A program made the translations under genes and the position numbers. A stretch of DNA of 64,000 nucleotides from an uncultured Porphyromonas sp. (GTDB lineage Bacteria > Bacteroidota > Bacteroidia > Bacteroidales > Porphyromonadaceae): the NCBI RefSeq assembly GCF_902489635.1, contig NZ_CABUAN010000008.1, positions 1 through 64,000 of the forward strand, written 5' to 3'. Positions 1 through 8,300 of this stretch are shown in pieces. The notes beneath the pieces are model-generated. The model made no database searches. It was not told the DNA's origin and saw nothing but the letters and a program-made list of their open reading frames with translations. Position 1 is the first letter of the stretch. Every line of letters starts with the position of its first letter.

Positions 1-145
1 GAATTTTTTATTTCCTACCTGGGAAATAAAAATTCCCCACGTGGAGATTTTGAAATATCCACGTGGAAATCACTTTTCCCCGACACGGCACCGTATCGAT
101 ATGTAGACGAGCATAAATTATTGTAACGAGCCGACGGCGTCAGAC
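1..145 (+). repeat. CACGTGG-type palindromic intergenic block, copy 1 (cut by window edge)
   Basis: The block opens with an inverted repeat (GAATTTTTTATTTCC, a short loop, then GGAAATAAAAATTC at about 1-35). CCACGTGG boxes follow near 38 and 59, then a less palindromic tail ending near 'taaattattgtaacgagcc'. The same order and most of the same bases recur at 33605-33741 and 48947-49083, so this is a dispersed repeat. The left part lies outside the window. No coding sense is visible; short open frames across it are chance products. Confidence 0.8.
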
Positions 146-150
146 TTCCT

Positions 151-325
151 GAGACTGTTGCAACAGTCAACAGTCTCACAATCTTGCTTGCAAGATTGTC
201 CTGACTTTGCAGAAAGGATGAAGCGCAAGGCGCTGAGGGTGAGGTCTGAAGGGAGCATACCTCCGTATGTGACCGAAGCCGAATCCCGAAAGCAACACAG
301 CGATTCGCCTTTATGCAATAGTCTC
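151..325 (+). mobile_element. 175-bp MITE, copy A
   Basis: The element begins GAGACTGTTGCA and ends TGCAATAGTCTC, a near-perfect 12-bp terminal inverted repeat. It is flanked by the 5-bp direct repeat TTCCT (146-150 and 326-330), the footprint of transposition. The first 27 bp form a hairpin of their own, followed by a second palindrome (ACAATCTTGC/GCAAGATTGT). The rest matches three other copies in the window at about 98-99%. It encodes no transposase, so it must be moved by an enzyme encoded elsewhere. It sits between a palindromic block and the rpsA terminator. Confidence 0.9.
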
Positions 326-352
326 TTCCTTAGATCGGTACCTACTAGATAA

Positions 353-391
353 GAAGAGAGGTGACGTCCCGACGGGTCATCACCTCTCTTC
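353..391 (-). terminator. Terminator of rpsA
   Basis: A perfect 12-bp stem (GAAGAGAGGTGA with TCACCTCTCTTC) around a 15-nt loop lies about 60 bp beyond the rpsA stop codon. A T-rich run follows it on the minus strand. The plus-strand side is T-rich as well, so it may work in both directions. Confidence 0.75.
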
Positions 392-451
392 GTTATTTAT
401 TATGGATCGGCTCAGAGGGTGCTAAGCACCGCTCTAGATCTCCACTATCTA

Positions 452-2248
452 TTACTCAGCGCTCTCTAGACGCTCCTTGAGAGCAGCTAGCTCGTCAAGG
501 TCTCCTAGGGTAGCACGCTCTACGCTCTGCTGTGTAGCAGCGACAGCGGCAGCGTCACGTACCTGCTGGTTACGCTCTTCGGTAGCAGCCTGACGACGCT
601 CTGCACGCTCAGCATCCTCGTGGATGCGACTGTGAGAGACGATGATGCGCTGCATCTCGGGGTTGAAGTCGAGGATCTTGAAGGGGAGCTTCTCGTCTAC
701 TGCGACGCTAGAACCGTCCTCCTTGATGAGGTGCTTAGGCGTAGCAAAAGCCTCAACACCGTAAGGTAGTGCGATGGTGGCACCCTTCTCGTTCATACGA
801 ACGACTGTACCCTCGTGGATAGAGCCGATGGTGAACTCCTTAGCGAACTCATCCCAAGGATTCTCCGTAACCTGCTTGTGACCCAGGCTGAGACGACGAT
901 TCTCCTTGTCGATCTCCAGTACCTGTACCTCGATCATCTGACCAACCTTGACAAACTCATTGGGGTGCTTGACCTTGCGAGTCCAAGATAGGTCGCTGAT
1001 GTGGATCAGGCCATCGATACCCTCATCGAGCTCAACGAAGACACCGTAGTTGGTGAAGTTGCGTACGCGAGCCTCGTGGTTAGACCCAACGGGGAAGCGC
1101 TGCTCGATGGTCTCCCATGGATCGGGCTTGAGCTGCTTGAGACCGAGGCTCATCTTGCGATCCTCGCGGTCGAGCATGAGGACGACAGCGTCTACCTCCT
1201 GACCTACGGTGAGGAACTCCTGAGCACTACGTAGGTGCTGCGTCCAGGACATCTCGCTGACATGGATCAGCCCCTCGACACCTGGGATCACCTCTACAAA
1301 TGCGCCGTAGTCCGTGATGACGACGACACGACCATGGATGATATCACCCTCCTTAAGGTTAGGATCGAGGGCATCCCATGGATGTGGCATAAGCTGCTTG
1401 AGACCGAGAGCGATACGTGTCTTCTCCTCATCAAAGTCGAGGATGACCACGTTGATCTTCTCATCGATAGAGACCACCTCAGAGGGATCTCCGATACGAC
1501 CCCAAGAGAGGTCGGTAATATGGATCAGACCGTCTACGCCACCGAGGTCGACGAAGGCACCATAAGAGGTGATACCCTTGACGACACCCTCGAGGACTTG
1601 ACCCTTCTCGAGCTTGGAGATGATCTCCTTCTTCTGCTGCTCGAGCTCTGCCTCGATGAGGACCTTGTGCGATACGACTACGTTGCGATACTCGGGGTTG
1701 ACCTTGACGATCTTGAACTCCATCGTCTTGTCGACAAAAGCATCGTAGTCCTTGATAGGACGTACGTCGATCTGTGAGCCTGGTAGGAATGCCTCGATGC
1801 CAAAGATGTCGACGATCATACCGCCGTTGACACGGCTCTTGATGTAGCCCAGGATGACCTCGTCGTTCTCCTGAGCAGCTGCGATCTTCTCCCAAGCACG
1901 AGCTGCACGAGCCTTGCGGTGAGAGAGTTGTAGCTGACCGAAGCGGTCCTCCTTGCTCTCGACAAGTACCTCAACCTCGTCGCCGACCTTGAGATCCTTG
2001 TTGTAGTTAAACTCGTTGGCAGAGATGATACCTGCACTCTTGTAGCCAATGTTGACTAGTACCTCGCGCTTGCTGATAGACATGACCTTACCCATGACGA
2101 CCTCGTTTTCTTTGATTGTCGTCAGAGTCTTGTCATAAATCGCCTCGCGCTCTTTGCGCATCTCCGGAGAGATGTCAGTGTCCTGTGCGTAGCCAGACCA
2201 GTCGAAGTCTGTGAGTGGCTGGATACGATCCGTTGGATTGTTACTCAT
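452..2248 (-). CDS. rpsA: 30S ribosomal protein S1
   Basis: S1 binds single-stranded mRNA on the small ribosomal subunit and helps load messages. That matters in Bacteroidota, where Shine-Dalgarno sequences are weak. The 598-residue protein has six S1/OB-fold repeats beginning near residues 50, 130, 217, 302, 388 and 473. The middle ones carry the typical G-x-F-V-x-L ... D-G-L-I-H-x-S-D-L-S-W pattern. The N-terminus is short and acidic and the C-terminus is Ala/Glu-rich. It is monocistronic, with its own -7 box at 2310-2317 and a terminator at 353-391. A MITE sits about 25 bp upstream of the -7 box. Confidence 0.97.
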   Translation of the reverse strand: MSNNPTDRIQPLTDFDWSGYAQDTDISPEMRKEREAIYDKTLTTIKENEVVMGKVMSISKREVLVNIGYKSAGIISANEFNYNKDLKVGDEVEVLVESKEDRFGQLQLSHRKARAARAWEKIAAAQENDEVILGYIKSRVNGGMIVDIFGIEAFLPGSQIDVRPIKDYDAFVDKTMEFKIVKVNPEYRNVVVSHKVLIEAELEQQKKEIISKLEKGQVLEGVVKGITSYGAFVDLGGVDGLIHITDLSWGRIGDPSEVVSIDEKINVVILDFDEEKTRIALGLKQLMPHPWDALDPNLKEGDIIHGRVVVITDYGAFVEVIPGVEGLIHVSEMSWTQHLRSAQEFLTVGQEVDAVVLMLDREDRKMSLGLKQLKPDPWETIEQRFPVGSNHEARVRNFTNYGVFVELDEGIDGLIHISDLSWTRKVKHPNEFVKVGQMIEVQVLEIDKENRRLSLGHKQVTENPWDEFAKEFTIGSIHEGTVVRMNEKGATIALPYGVEAFATPKHLIKEDGSSVAVDEKLPFKILDFNPEMQRIIVSHSRIHEDAERAERRQAATEERNQQVRDAAAVAATQQSVERATLGDLDELAALKERLESAE

Positions 2249-2309
2249 TTAGTAAGTTGTGGTGATTTAATAGGTAAAACTGTATGTATAGTTACTCTGT
2301 ACAATGGCG

Positions 2310-2317
2310 CAAAGGTA
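2310..2317 (-). promoter_or_regulatory. Promoter -7 box of rpsA
   Basis: On the minus strand this reads TACCTTTG, an exact match to the Bacteroidota -7 consensus TAnnTTTG, about 60 bp upstream of the rpsA start. No clear TTTG is visible at the usual -33 distance. That position (about 2337-2341) lies at the target duplication next to MITE copy B, so the insertion may have changed the upstream element. Confidence 0.6.
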
Positions 2318-2342
2318 CAAAAATCTTATCTAATAACCAGTT

Positions 2343-2516
2343 GAGACGTTGCATAAAGGCGAATCGCTGTGTTGCTTTCGGGATTCGGCTTCGGTCACAT
2401 ACGGATGTATGCTCCCTTCAGACCTCACCCTCAGCGCCTTGCGCTTCATCCTTTCTGCAAAGTCAGGACAATCTTGCTAGCAAGATTGTGAGACTGTTGA
2501 CTTTTGCAACAGTCTC
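2343..2516 (-). mobile_element. 175-bp MITE, copy B (174 bp)
   Basis: This copy is in the opposite orientation to copy A and matches it except for a few substitutions and one lost base in the right-hand terminal repeat (GAGACGTTGCA instead of GAGACTGTTGCA). The flanks are CAGTT (2338-2342) and TAGTT (2517-2521), a 5-bp target duplication with one mismatch. It lies between the divergent promoters of rpsA and rplY, about 28 bp upstream of the rplY -33 element. Confidence 0.88.
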
Positions 2517-2544
2517 TAGTTGCGCGATCGACGATCTGAAATTC

Positions 2545-2578
2545 TTTGCCGTTGATTGGTAGAATATTCGTACCTTTG
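2545..2578 (+). promoter_or_regulatory. Promoter of rplY
   Basis: TTTG at 2545-2548 and TACCTTTG at 2571-2578, separated by 22 nt, fit the Bacteroidota -33/-7 promoter well. Transcription from here would leave a leader of about 180 nt before the rplY start, unusually long. Possible hairpins exist in it, but I recognise no riboswitch or leader motif. Confidence 0.65.
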
Positions 2579-2766
2579 CGGACGGTTTTCCTATGAATCC
2601 AATTGTACACCCCCTCTTGCGTGATGGGGATCTTTGGTCTCTAGCGGAGCCGACGAGGCGTCTGACGTTACTGTCTGACATCTGTCACAGAGGCTCTGAG
2701 TAGTGCACCACAGTGTAATGGGAGATTAGCGAGACTAATTTTGAGTAACACTAACTATTTGTACTA

Positions 2767-3405
2767 ATGAAGCATTTTAAGCTCAGCGCCACCGTGCGCA
2801 AGGCCGACCAGCTCGGCAAGAAAGCCACCAAGGGGCTCCGTCGTGAGGGGCTCGTACCTGTAGTCCTCTACGGAGGTGGCGAGACACAGCACCTCGTCGT
2901 CAAGAGCGACGACATCAACAAGCTGATCTACACGCCAGACATCTATCTCATCGAGCTAGACGTCGAGGGCAAGCAGATCAAGGCTGTACTCAAGGATGTA
3001 CAGTTTCACCCAGTAAGTGACAAGACTCTTCACGCAGACCTCTACGAGGTGAGCGAGGATAAGCCTATCGTCATGAACGTACCTGTCGTACTCGATGGTC
3101 ACGCAGTCGGTGTTAGAGCCGGTGGTAAGCTGGTACGTGAGAAGCGCAATCTACGCGTACGTGCCACCTACGACAAGATCCCCGAGAATCTAGTTATCGA
3201 CGTAACTGACCTCAAGCTCGGCAAGACGATCCAGGTGCACGAGCTATCCTTCGAGGGGCTTGAGCTTGTAGACGCTCCACAGGCTGTCGTCTGCGGTGTC
3301 AAGCAGACACGTGCCGCTCGTGGCAAGGATGCTGCTGAGGCCGAGCCGGGCGAGACCGAGGAGGAGAGCAGCGAGCACTCCGAGGAGCACAAGGACGCTG
3401 AGTAA
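2767..3405 (+). CDS. rplY: 50S ribosomal protein L25 (Ctc form)
   Basis: L25 binds 5S rRNA in the large subunit. The 212-residue length is that of the long Ctc/TL5 form: an N-terminal 5S-binding domain (about 1-95, with the G-L-R-R-E-G-L-V-P-V-V-L-Y-G-G motif near residue 24) and a beta-rich C-terminal domain (about 96-185). The last 30 residues are strongly acidic (Glu/Asp/Ser), common for this family in Bacteroidota. It is probably transcribed alone, from 2545-2578 to the terminator at 3499-3532. pth, which often follows rplY in Bacteroidota, is not next to it here. Confidence 0.95.
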   Translation: MKHFKLSATVRKADQLGKKATKGLRREGLVPVVLYGGGETQHLVVKSDDINKLIYTPDIYLIELDVEGKQIKAVLKDVQFHPVSDKTLHADLYEVSEDKPIVMNVPVVLDGHAVGVRAGGKLVREKRNLRVRATYDKIPENLVIDVTDLKLGKTIQVHELSFEGLELVDAPQAVVCGVKQTRAARGKDAAEAEPGETEEESSEHSEEHKDAE

Positions 3406-3498
3406 CGCCTCAGTGCGTCCGGCCTCACACTTGAGGAGTCCCTAGCAGTACTTCTTGAGAAGTTGAGTAAAAGAAGAAGACATTCAAGTGTCTAGCAA

Positions 3499-3532
3499 AG
3501 AGAGCCTACAGTCCAAGGATTGTAGGCTCTCT
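3499..3532 (+). terminator. Terminator of rplY
   Basis: A perfect 12-bp stem (AGAGAGCCTACA with TGTAGGCTCTCT) with a 10-nt loop, followed by a T/A-rich stretch, lies about 95 bp after the rplY stop. Confidence 0.8.
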
Positions 3533-3592
3533 ATTATTATATAGTATTGATTAGAGGTTAGAAGCGTGTGACGATTTGCAGAAGATCTCCCT

Positions 3593-3601
3593 GGGGGGGG
3601 G
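3593..3601 (+). repeat. Run of nine G directly upstream of the sodB promoter
   Basis: Nine consecutive G residues end 2 bp before the TTG of the sodB -33 element. Homopolymer runs of this length can change by slippage. Here that would not alter the -33/-7 spacing, but it could alter anything bound just upstream. Confidence 0.75.
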
Positions 3602-3603
3602 AC

Positions 3604-3634
3604 TTGCAGTTGTGACTCTTTTTATATACCTTTG
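3604..3634 (+). promoter_or_regulatory. Promoter of sodB
   Basis: TTG (3604-3606) and TACCTTTG (3627-3634), 20 nt apart, match the Bacteroidota promoter. The implied leader is about 80 nt. Confidence 0.65.
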
Positions 3635-3722
3635 TGATACTGTCTAAGATAGTAGCTCTAGATGTATGAGCTGCGAGACTAGAGAAGCATTTGTAATACT
3701 TAACATAAACAGATAAAGCAAC

Positions 3723-4304
3723 ATGACACACGAACTAATAAAGCTCCCCTATGCAAACGATGCACTTGAGCCAGTAATCAGCGCTGAGACGATCCAGTAT
3801 CACCACGGTAAGCACCTCAAGGGCTACGTAGACACACTCAATAAGCTCCTTCCCGACTCTGACCTGAAGGATGCCTCTCTAGAGGACATCGTCCGCAAGG
3901 CTGAGGGCAAGCTGTACAATCAGGCTGGCCAGGTGATGAACCACAACATGTACTTCCTACAGTTTGCGCCTAAGGCTGGCGGTCAGCCCGAGGGTAAGCT
4001 CGCTGAGGCCATCAAGCGTGACTTCGGTAGCTTCGAGGAGTTTCAGAAGGCCTTCAACGATGCCTGCACCTCACTCTTTGGCTCAGGCTGGGCTTGGCTA
4101 GCTAGTGACAACCAGGGCAAGCTCTCGATAGAGAAGGAGCCAAACGCTGGCAACCCACTACGCAAGGGACTCAAGCCTCTGATGTGCTTCGACGTATGGG
4201 AGCACGCTTACTACCTAACTTATCAGAACCGCCGTGCCGACCACGTCAAGGATCTCTGGTCTATCATCAACTGGAAGGAGGTCGCTCGTCGCTACGAGGC
4301 TTAG
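3723..4304 (+). CDS. sodB: Superoxide dismutase (Fe/Mn)
   Basis: It converts superoxide to oxygen and hydrogen peroxide in the cytoplasm, key for an anaerobe meeting air. The 193 residues cover both SOD domains. The metal ligands His27, His74, Asp157 and His161 (in F-D-V-W-E-H-A-Y-Y-L) are all present, as is the G-S-G-W-x-W-L motif. It closely resembles P. gingivalis SOD, which works with either Fe or Mn. Position 155, just before the Phe-Asp ligand segment and reported to set metal preference in P. gingivalis (Gly there), is Cys here. It has its own promoter, with a G9 run beside it. Confidence 0.95.
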   Translation: MTHELIKLPYANDALEPVISAETIQYHHGKHLKGYVDTLNKLLPDSDLKDASLEDIVRKAEGKLYNQAGQVMNHNMYFLQFAPKAGGQPEGKLAEAIKRDFGSFEEFQKAFNDACTSLFGSGWAWLASDNQGKLSIEKEPNAGNPLRKGLKPLMCFDVWEHAYYLTYQNRRADHVKDLWSIINWKEVARRYEA

Positions 4305-4442
4305 TAAGATAACACTCTAGTGGAGAGATCGGGAGCTAGTGCGTACGACCCTTGCAGGTCTGATGACCGGCTCTCGATCTTTTCCTTTTCTAGACTAGAC
4401 AGGAGATCGCGTATCAATCATTTCAACAAGTATAAAAACACT

Positions 4443-5441
4443 ATGAGTTTCGTATCACAAGACAAGCTGGTCATCGTCGGCGCTGCCGGCATGATCGGAT
4501 CAAACATGGCACAGACGGCTGCCATGATGCGCCTCACCCCAAACATCTGCCTATACGACCCCTACGCTAAGGGGCTCGAGGGAGTCTGGGAGGAGATGCG
4601 TCACTGTGGCTTCGATGGAATCAATCTAACCTTTACCTCTGACATCGCTGAGGCTCTGCGAGGAGCTAAGTATATCGTATCTTCTGGTGGCGCACCTCGT
4701 AAGGAGGGTATGACCCGCGAAGACCTCCTCAAGGGGAACTCCGAGATAGCCGCCGAGCTGGGACGCAACATCAAGAAGTATTGCCCCGACGTAAACCATG
4801 TGGTCATCATCTTCAACCCCGCAGACATCACGGGTCTAGTCACGCTGATACACTCAGGCCTTAAGCCTTCACAGGTGACCACCCTTGCTGCGCTCGACAG
4901 CACACGTCTGCAGAGCGAGCTAGCTAAGCACTTCGGTCTCCAGCAGAGTCAGGTGACGAACACTCGCACCTATGGTGGTCACGGAGAGCAGATGGCCGTC
5001 TTCGCCAGCACAGCCCGCATCGACGGCAAACCCCTGACGGAGCTCATCGGCACCGATCGCCTCACGCATGACCAGTGGGCTGCACTCCAGCAGCGTGTCA
5101 TCAAGGGCGGTGCAAACATTATCGCACTACGTGGTCGCTCCAGCTTCCAGAGCCCCGCTTACGTCTCCATCGAGATGATTCGCGCAGCTATGGGCGGTGA
5201 GCCCTTCCGCTGGCCCGCAGGGTGCTTCGTCAATGACCATCGCTACAAGAATGTGATGATGGCGCGCGAGACGACCATAACTCGTGAGGGCGTAACCTAC
5301 AAGGAGGTAGAGGGTCTACCCGAAGAGGAGGCTGCTCTAGACAAGAGCTACAAGCATCTAGAGGGTATGCGCGAGCAGATCATCGAGATGGGTGTCATAC
5401 CTCCCGTAGCTGAGTGGCATAAGGTCAACCCTAACCTATAG
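4443..5441 (+). CDS. mdh: Malate dehydrogenase
   Basis: It interconverts malate and oxaloacetate with NAD(H), part of the reductive branch to fumarate and succinate in this group. The chosen ATG gives 332 residues and starts M-S-F-V-S-Q-D-K, directly before the Rossmann fold glycine motif (V-G-A-A-G-M-I-G-S). An in-frame upstream start would add about 41 low-complexity residues before this motif and is unlikely. The usual N-P-A-D segment and the catalytic His region (T-Y-G-G-H-G-E) are visible. It follows sodB by about 140 bp and has a strong terminator downstream. Confidence 0.93.
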   Translation: MSFVSQDKLVIVGAAGMIGSNMAQTAAMMRLTPNICLYDPYAKGLEGVWEEMRHCGFDGINLTFTSDIAEALRGAKYIVSSGGAPRKEGMTREDLLKGNSEIAAELGRNIKKYCPDVNHVVIIFNPADITGLVTLIHSGLKPSQVTTLAALDSTRLQSELAKHFGLQQSQVTNTRTYGGHGEQMAVFASTARIDGKPLTELIGTDRLTHDQWAALQQRVIKGGANIIALRGRSSFQSPAYVSIEMIRAAMGGEPFRWPAGCFVNDHRYKNVMMARETTITREGVTYKEVEGLPEEEAALDKSYKHLEGMREQIIEMGVIPPVAEWHKVNPNL

Positions 5442-5508
5442 GATCTCGTATCGTCTGTCTGGTAAGGCAGCCGTACTCCTCCCGTTACAGGGGTGGAGAC
5501 ACATAATT

Positions 5509-5552
5509 AGCGGTCACGTGAAGACATTCAGCCTTCACGTGATCGCTTTTTT
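5509..5552 (+). terminator. Terminator of mdh
   Basis: A long stem (AGCGGTCACGTGAAG with CTTCACGTGATCGCT, one mismatch) is followed directly by a run of T, a classic intrinsic terminator. Confidence 0.9.
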
Positions 5553-5597
5553 CTAAAGAACAGCTAGCAAAAAGCTCTCTTTATCCGCTCTTTTTAC

Positions 5598-5605
5598 TAC
5601 CTTTG
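5598..5605 (+). promoter_or_regulatory. Promoter -7 box before purH
   Basis: TACCTTTG matches TAnnTTTG exactly, about 90 bp upstream of purH. No convincing -33 box was found. It may drive the purH-mreBCD-mrdA-rodA series. Confidence 0.5.
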
Positions 5606-5695
5606 TAGCTACTGTAGCTATGACCAACATCTGGCTCTGCTTAGGGGCTACCTAGGAGAGCTGCTATTCACCCTATACCACACGCCACAAGCACT

Positions 5696-7213
5696 ATGAC
5701 CATAAGACCTATCCGGCGAGCCCTCATATCAGTCTACCACAAGGAGGGCATCGATCGCATCGCACGTATACTACATGCTGCCGAGGTAGAGATCGTCTCC
5801 ACAGGAGGCACGCAAGAGTATATCGAGTCGCTCGGTATACCCTGTACTCCCGTTGAGTCGCTGACCGCTCTACCCTCTATCCTAGGAGGACGTGTCAAGA
5901 CACTCCACCCGATGATCTTCGGCGGTATCCTCGCACGGCGAGACAATGCGCATGACGAGGAGCAGGTGGCGCAGTACGCCCTTCCCCTGATAGACCTTGT
6001 CATTGTGGACCTATACCCCTTTGCTGAGACGGTCGCTAGTGGTGCCAGCGAGGAAGAGATCATCGAGAAGATTGACATAGGCGGCATCTCCCTCATACGT
6101 GCTGCGGCAAAGAACTACCACGACGTGCTCATCTGCTCGCATCGTGATCAGTACGATGGGCTCATCGATCTGCTGGAGCGTGACGGATGTACCACGACGC
6201 TCCCCGAGCGGAGGAGCTATGCGCTGCGTGCCTTTGAGGTGACGGCAACCTACGACAGCGATATCTTCAACTACTTCGATGCGGGTGCTCATACGGCACT
6301 ACATATCTCGGGGCGCAACCCACGGGTCCTACGCTATGGCGAGAACCCTCACCAGATGGGCTTCTACTTTGGGGACTTAGACCACTACTTTGACAAACTA
6401 CAGGGCAAAGAGCTATCCTACAACAACCTGCAGGATCTAGACGCTGCCGTGCATCTCATACAGGAGTTCGAAGCTCCGACATTTGCCGTGCTTAAGCATA
6501 CGAACCCGTGCGGTATAGCTTCACGAGAGACGATCTCGGAGGCTTGGCAAGCAGCTTATGAGGCGGACACGGAGTCAGCCTTTGGCGGCATCCTGGTGGC
6601 AAATAGAGCGATCGACAAGGAGACGGCAGAGCAGATCTCACACATCTTCTTTGAGGTACTCATCGCGCCAGACTTTGACACCGAAGCTTTGCAGATATTG
6701 GGTGAGAAGTCGAAGCGCATCCTCCTCCTACAGAAAGCTCCCCTACCAGACCTAGACAGCATCCGCACAGCTGCGGGTGGCTATCTGGTGCAGACGCCTG
6801 ACGTCCTCTCCGAGCCAGTCGTCTACACCTCTGTTACGGAGGCTACGCCCACCGAAGATGAGATGGCCGACATACGTATGGCCGAGAGCATCGTCAAGTA
6901 CTGCAAGAGCAATGCACTGGCTATCGTCCGTGACAGCCAACTACTAGCGACAGGCATCGGTCAGACTTCTCGTGTCTCAGCACTGAGACAAGCAATCCAG
7001 AAGGCGCACACCTTTGGCTTTGACCTCAAGGGGGCTGTCCTGGCGAGCGACGCTTTCTTCCCCTTCCGTGATTGTGTGGATCTAGCAGCCGCAGCGGGTA
7101 TTACGGCTATCGTACAGCCTGGCGGATCGATACGAGACCAGGAGAGCATTGACGCATGCAACGAGCAGGGCATCGCCATGGTGACGACAGGTATTCGCCA
7201 CTTTAGACATTAA
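5696..7213 (+). CDS. purH: Bifunctional AICAR transformylase / IMP cyclohydrolase
   Basis: It catalyses the last two steps of IMP synthesis: formylation of AICAR from 10-formyl-THF, then ring closure. The 505-residue protein has the N-terminal MGS-like IMP cyclohydrolase domain (about 1-145; S-T-G-G-T near 36 and G-R-V-K-T-L-H-P near 65) and the C-terminal transformylase domain with K-H-T-N-P-C-G near 266. It lies 24 bp before mreB. The purH-mreB adjacency is common in Bacteroidota, and the two are probably co-transcribed. Confidence 0.96.
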   Translation: MTIRPIRRALISVYHKEGIDRIARILHAAEVEIVSTGGTQEYIESLGIPCTPVESLTALPSILGGRVKTLHPMIFGGILARRDNAHDEEQVAQYALPLIDLVIVDLYPFAETVASGASEEEIIEKIDIGGISLIRAAAKNYHDVLICSHRDQYDGLIDLLERDGCTTTLPERRSYALRAFEVTATYDSDIFNYFDAGAHTALHISGRNPRVLRYGENPHQMGFYFGDLDHYFDKLQGKELSYNNLQDLDAAVHLIQEFEAPTFAVLKHTNPCGIASRETISEAWQAAYEADTESAFGGILVANRAIDKETAEQISHIFFEVLIAPDFDTEALQILGEKSKRILLLQKAPLPDLDSIRTAAGGYLVQTPDVLSEPVVYTSVTEATPTEDEMADIRMAESIVKYCKSNALAIVRDSQLLATGIGQTSRVSALRQAIQKAHTFGFDLKGAVLASDAFFPFRDCVDLAAAAGITAIVQPGGSIRDQESIDACNEQGIAMVTTGIRHFRH

Positions 7214-7237
7214 TCATTAGTCACAACCAAACGATAT

Positions 7238-8260
7238 ATGGGACTATTCAAACTACGACAAGAATTAGCTATTGACCTCGGTACAGCTAATACGATTATA
7301 ATGAAGGATGGGAAGATCGTCTTCGACGAGCCCAGTGTCATCGCCTTCGATCGGCGCAACGACGAGGTGATCGCCGTGGGTACGAAGGCGCGAGAGATCT
7401 ATGAGAAGGGTCACGAGTACATTCGCTCCGTGCGTCCTCTCAGAGATGGTGTCATAGCGGACTTTGACGCAGCTGAGAAGATGATCCGAGGCATGGTCAA
7501 GCAGATCAATAAGAAGTCGCACTCGCTCTTCTCCCCCTCGCTACGTATGGTGGTCAGCGTGCCTTCGGGTAGTACGGAAGTAGAGATACGCGCCGTCAAG
7601 GACTCTAGCGAGCACGCTGGCGGTCGTGACGTCTACATGCTCTATGAGTCGATGGCTGCCGCTATTGGCATCGGCATAGACGTCCTCGCCCCTGAGGGCA
7701 ACATGGTAGTCGACATAGGCGGTGGTACGACCGAGATAGCAGTCATCTCGCTCGGTGGTATCTCCTCAAAGCAGTCGATACGTGTAGCTGGCGACGAGTT
7801 CACCCACGACATCATGGAGTACATGCGCCAGAAGCACAATGTACGTGTCGGCGAGCGTACCGCAGAGCAGATCAAGATCGAGGTAGGTAGCGCTCTGGCT
7901 GAGCTAGACAACGCTCCCGAGGACTTTGTCGTCACCAGTGCCGACCTGATGGACTCACTGCCACGACAGATCAATGTATCCTATCAGGAGATCGCTCAGT
8001 GTCTCGACAAGTCTATCGTCAAGATCGAGAGTGCTATCCTCAAGACGCTCGAGAGTACGCCTCCTGAGCTCTACTCCGATGTGACGCAAAACGGCATCTC
8101 CCTAACAGGCGGTGGCGCACTACTACGCGGTCTGGCGGAGAGACTGACACGTCGCTTCGCGATACAGTTCAACGTCCCCGAGGACCCACTACGCGCTGTG
8201 GCTATGGGTACCGACAAGGCACTCAAGAATGTAGATAGTTACAACTTTCTCATTCACTAA
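7238..8260 (+). CDS. mreB: Rod shape-determining protein MreB
   Basis: This bacterial actin homologue forms membrane-bound filaments that guide cell wall elongation. The 340 residues show the actin-fold ATP sites: phosphate-1 loop (D-L-G-T-A-N-T, near 14), connecting and phosphate-2 segments (D-I-G-G-G-T-T-E, near 162) and the adenosine motif (T-G-G-G-A-L-L-R-G, near 288). It is first of the mreB-mreC-mreD-mrdA-rodA run, so the elongasome is encoded here as a unit. This suggests a rod or coccobacillus, though some short cocci retain the genes. Confidence 0.97.
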   Translation: MGLFKLRQELAIDLGTANTIIMKDGKIVFDEPSVIAFDRRNDEVIAVGTKAREIYEKGHEYIRSVRPLRDGVIADFDAAEKMIRGMVKQINKKSHSLFSPSLRMVVSVPSGSTEVEIRAVKDSSEHAGGRDVYMLYESMAAAIGIGIDVLAPEGNMVVDIGGGTTEIAVISLGGISSKQSIRVAGDEFTHDIMEYMRQKHNVRVGERTAEQIKIEVGSALAELDNAPEDFVVTSADLMDSLPRQINVSYQEIAQCLDKSIVKIESAILKTLESTPPELYSDVTQNGISLTGGGALLRGLAERLTRRFAIQFNVPEDPLRAVAMGTDKALKNVDSYNFLIH

Positions 8261-8300
8261 AGGGTCGTCCGTGGCGCTATAGTAGTAATAAAAGACAGCA

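Noticed and set aside
118..352. Open frames on both strands across the MITE (also at 2284-2681, 48445-48718, 51344-51736)
   Set aside because: They exist because the near-identical element happens to be open in these frames; they start and end in unrelated flanks and show no codon-specific conservation.
1235..1777. Long open frame antisense to rpsA
   Set aside because: It lies wholly inside rpsA on the other strand; the translation is a Leu/Asp-rich shadow without family motifs.
4320..4442. N-terminal extension of mdh
   Set aside because: The Rossmann motif of malate dehydrogenases begins a few residues after the ATG at 4443; the extension is low-complexity.
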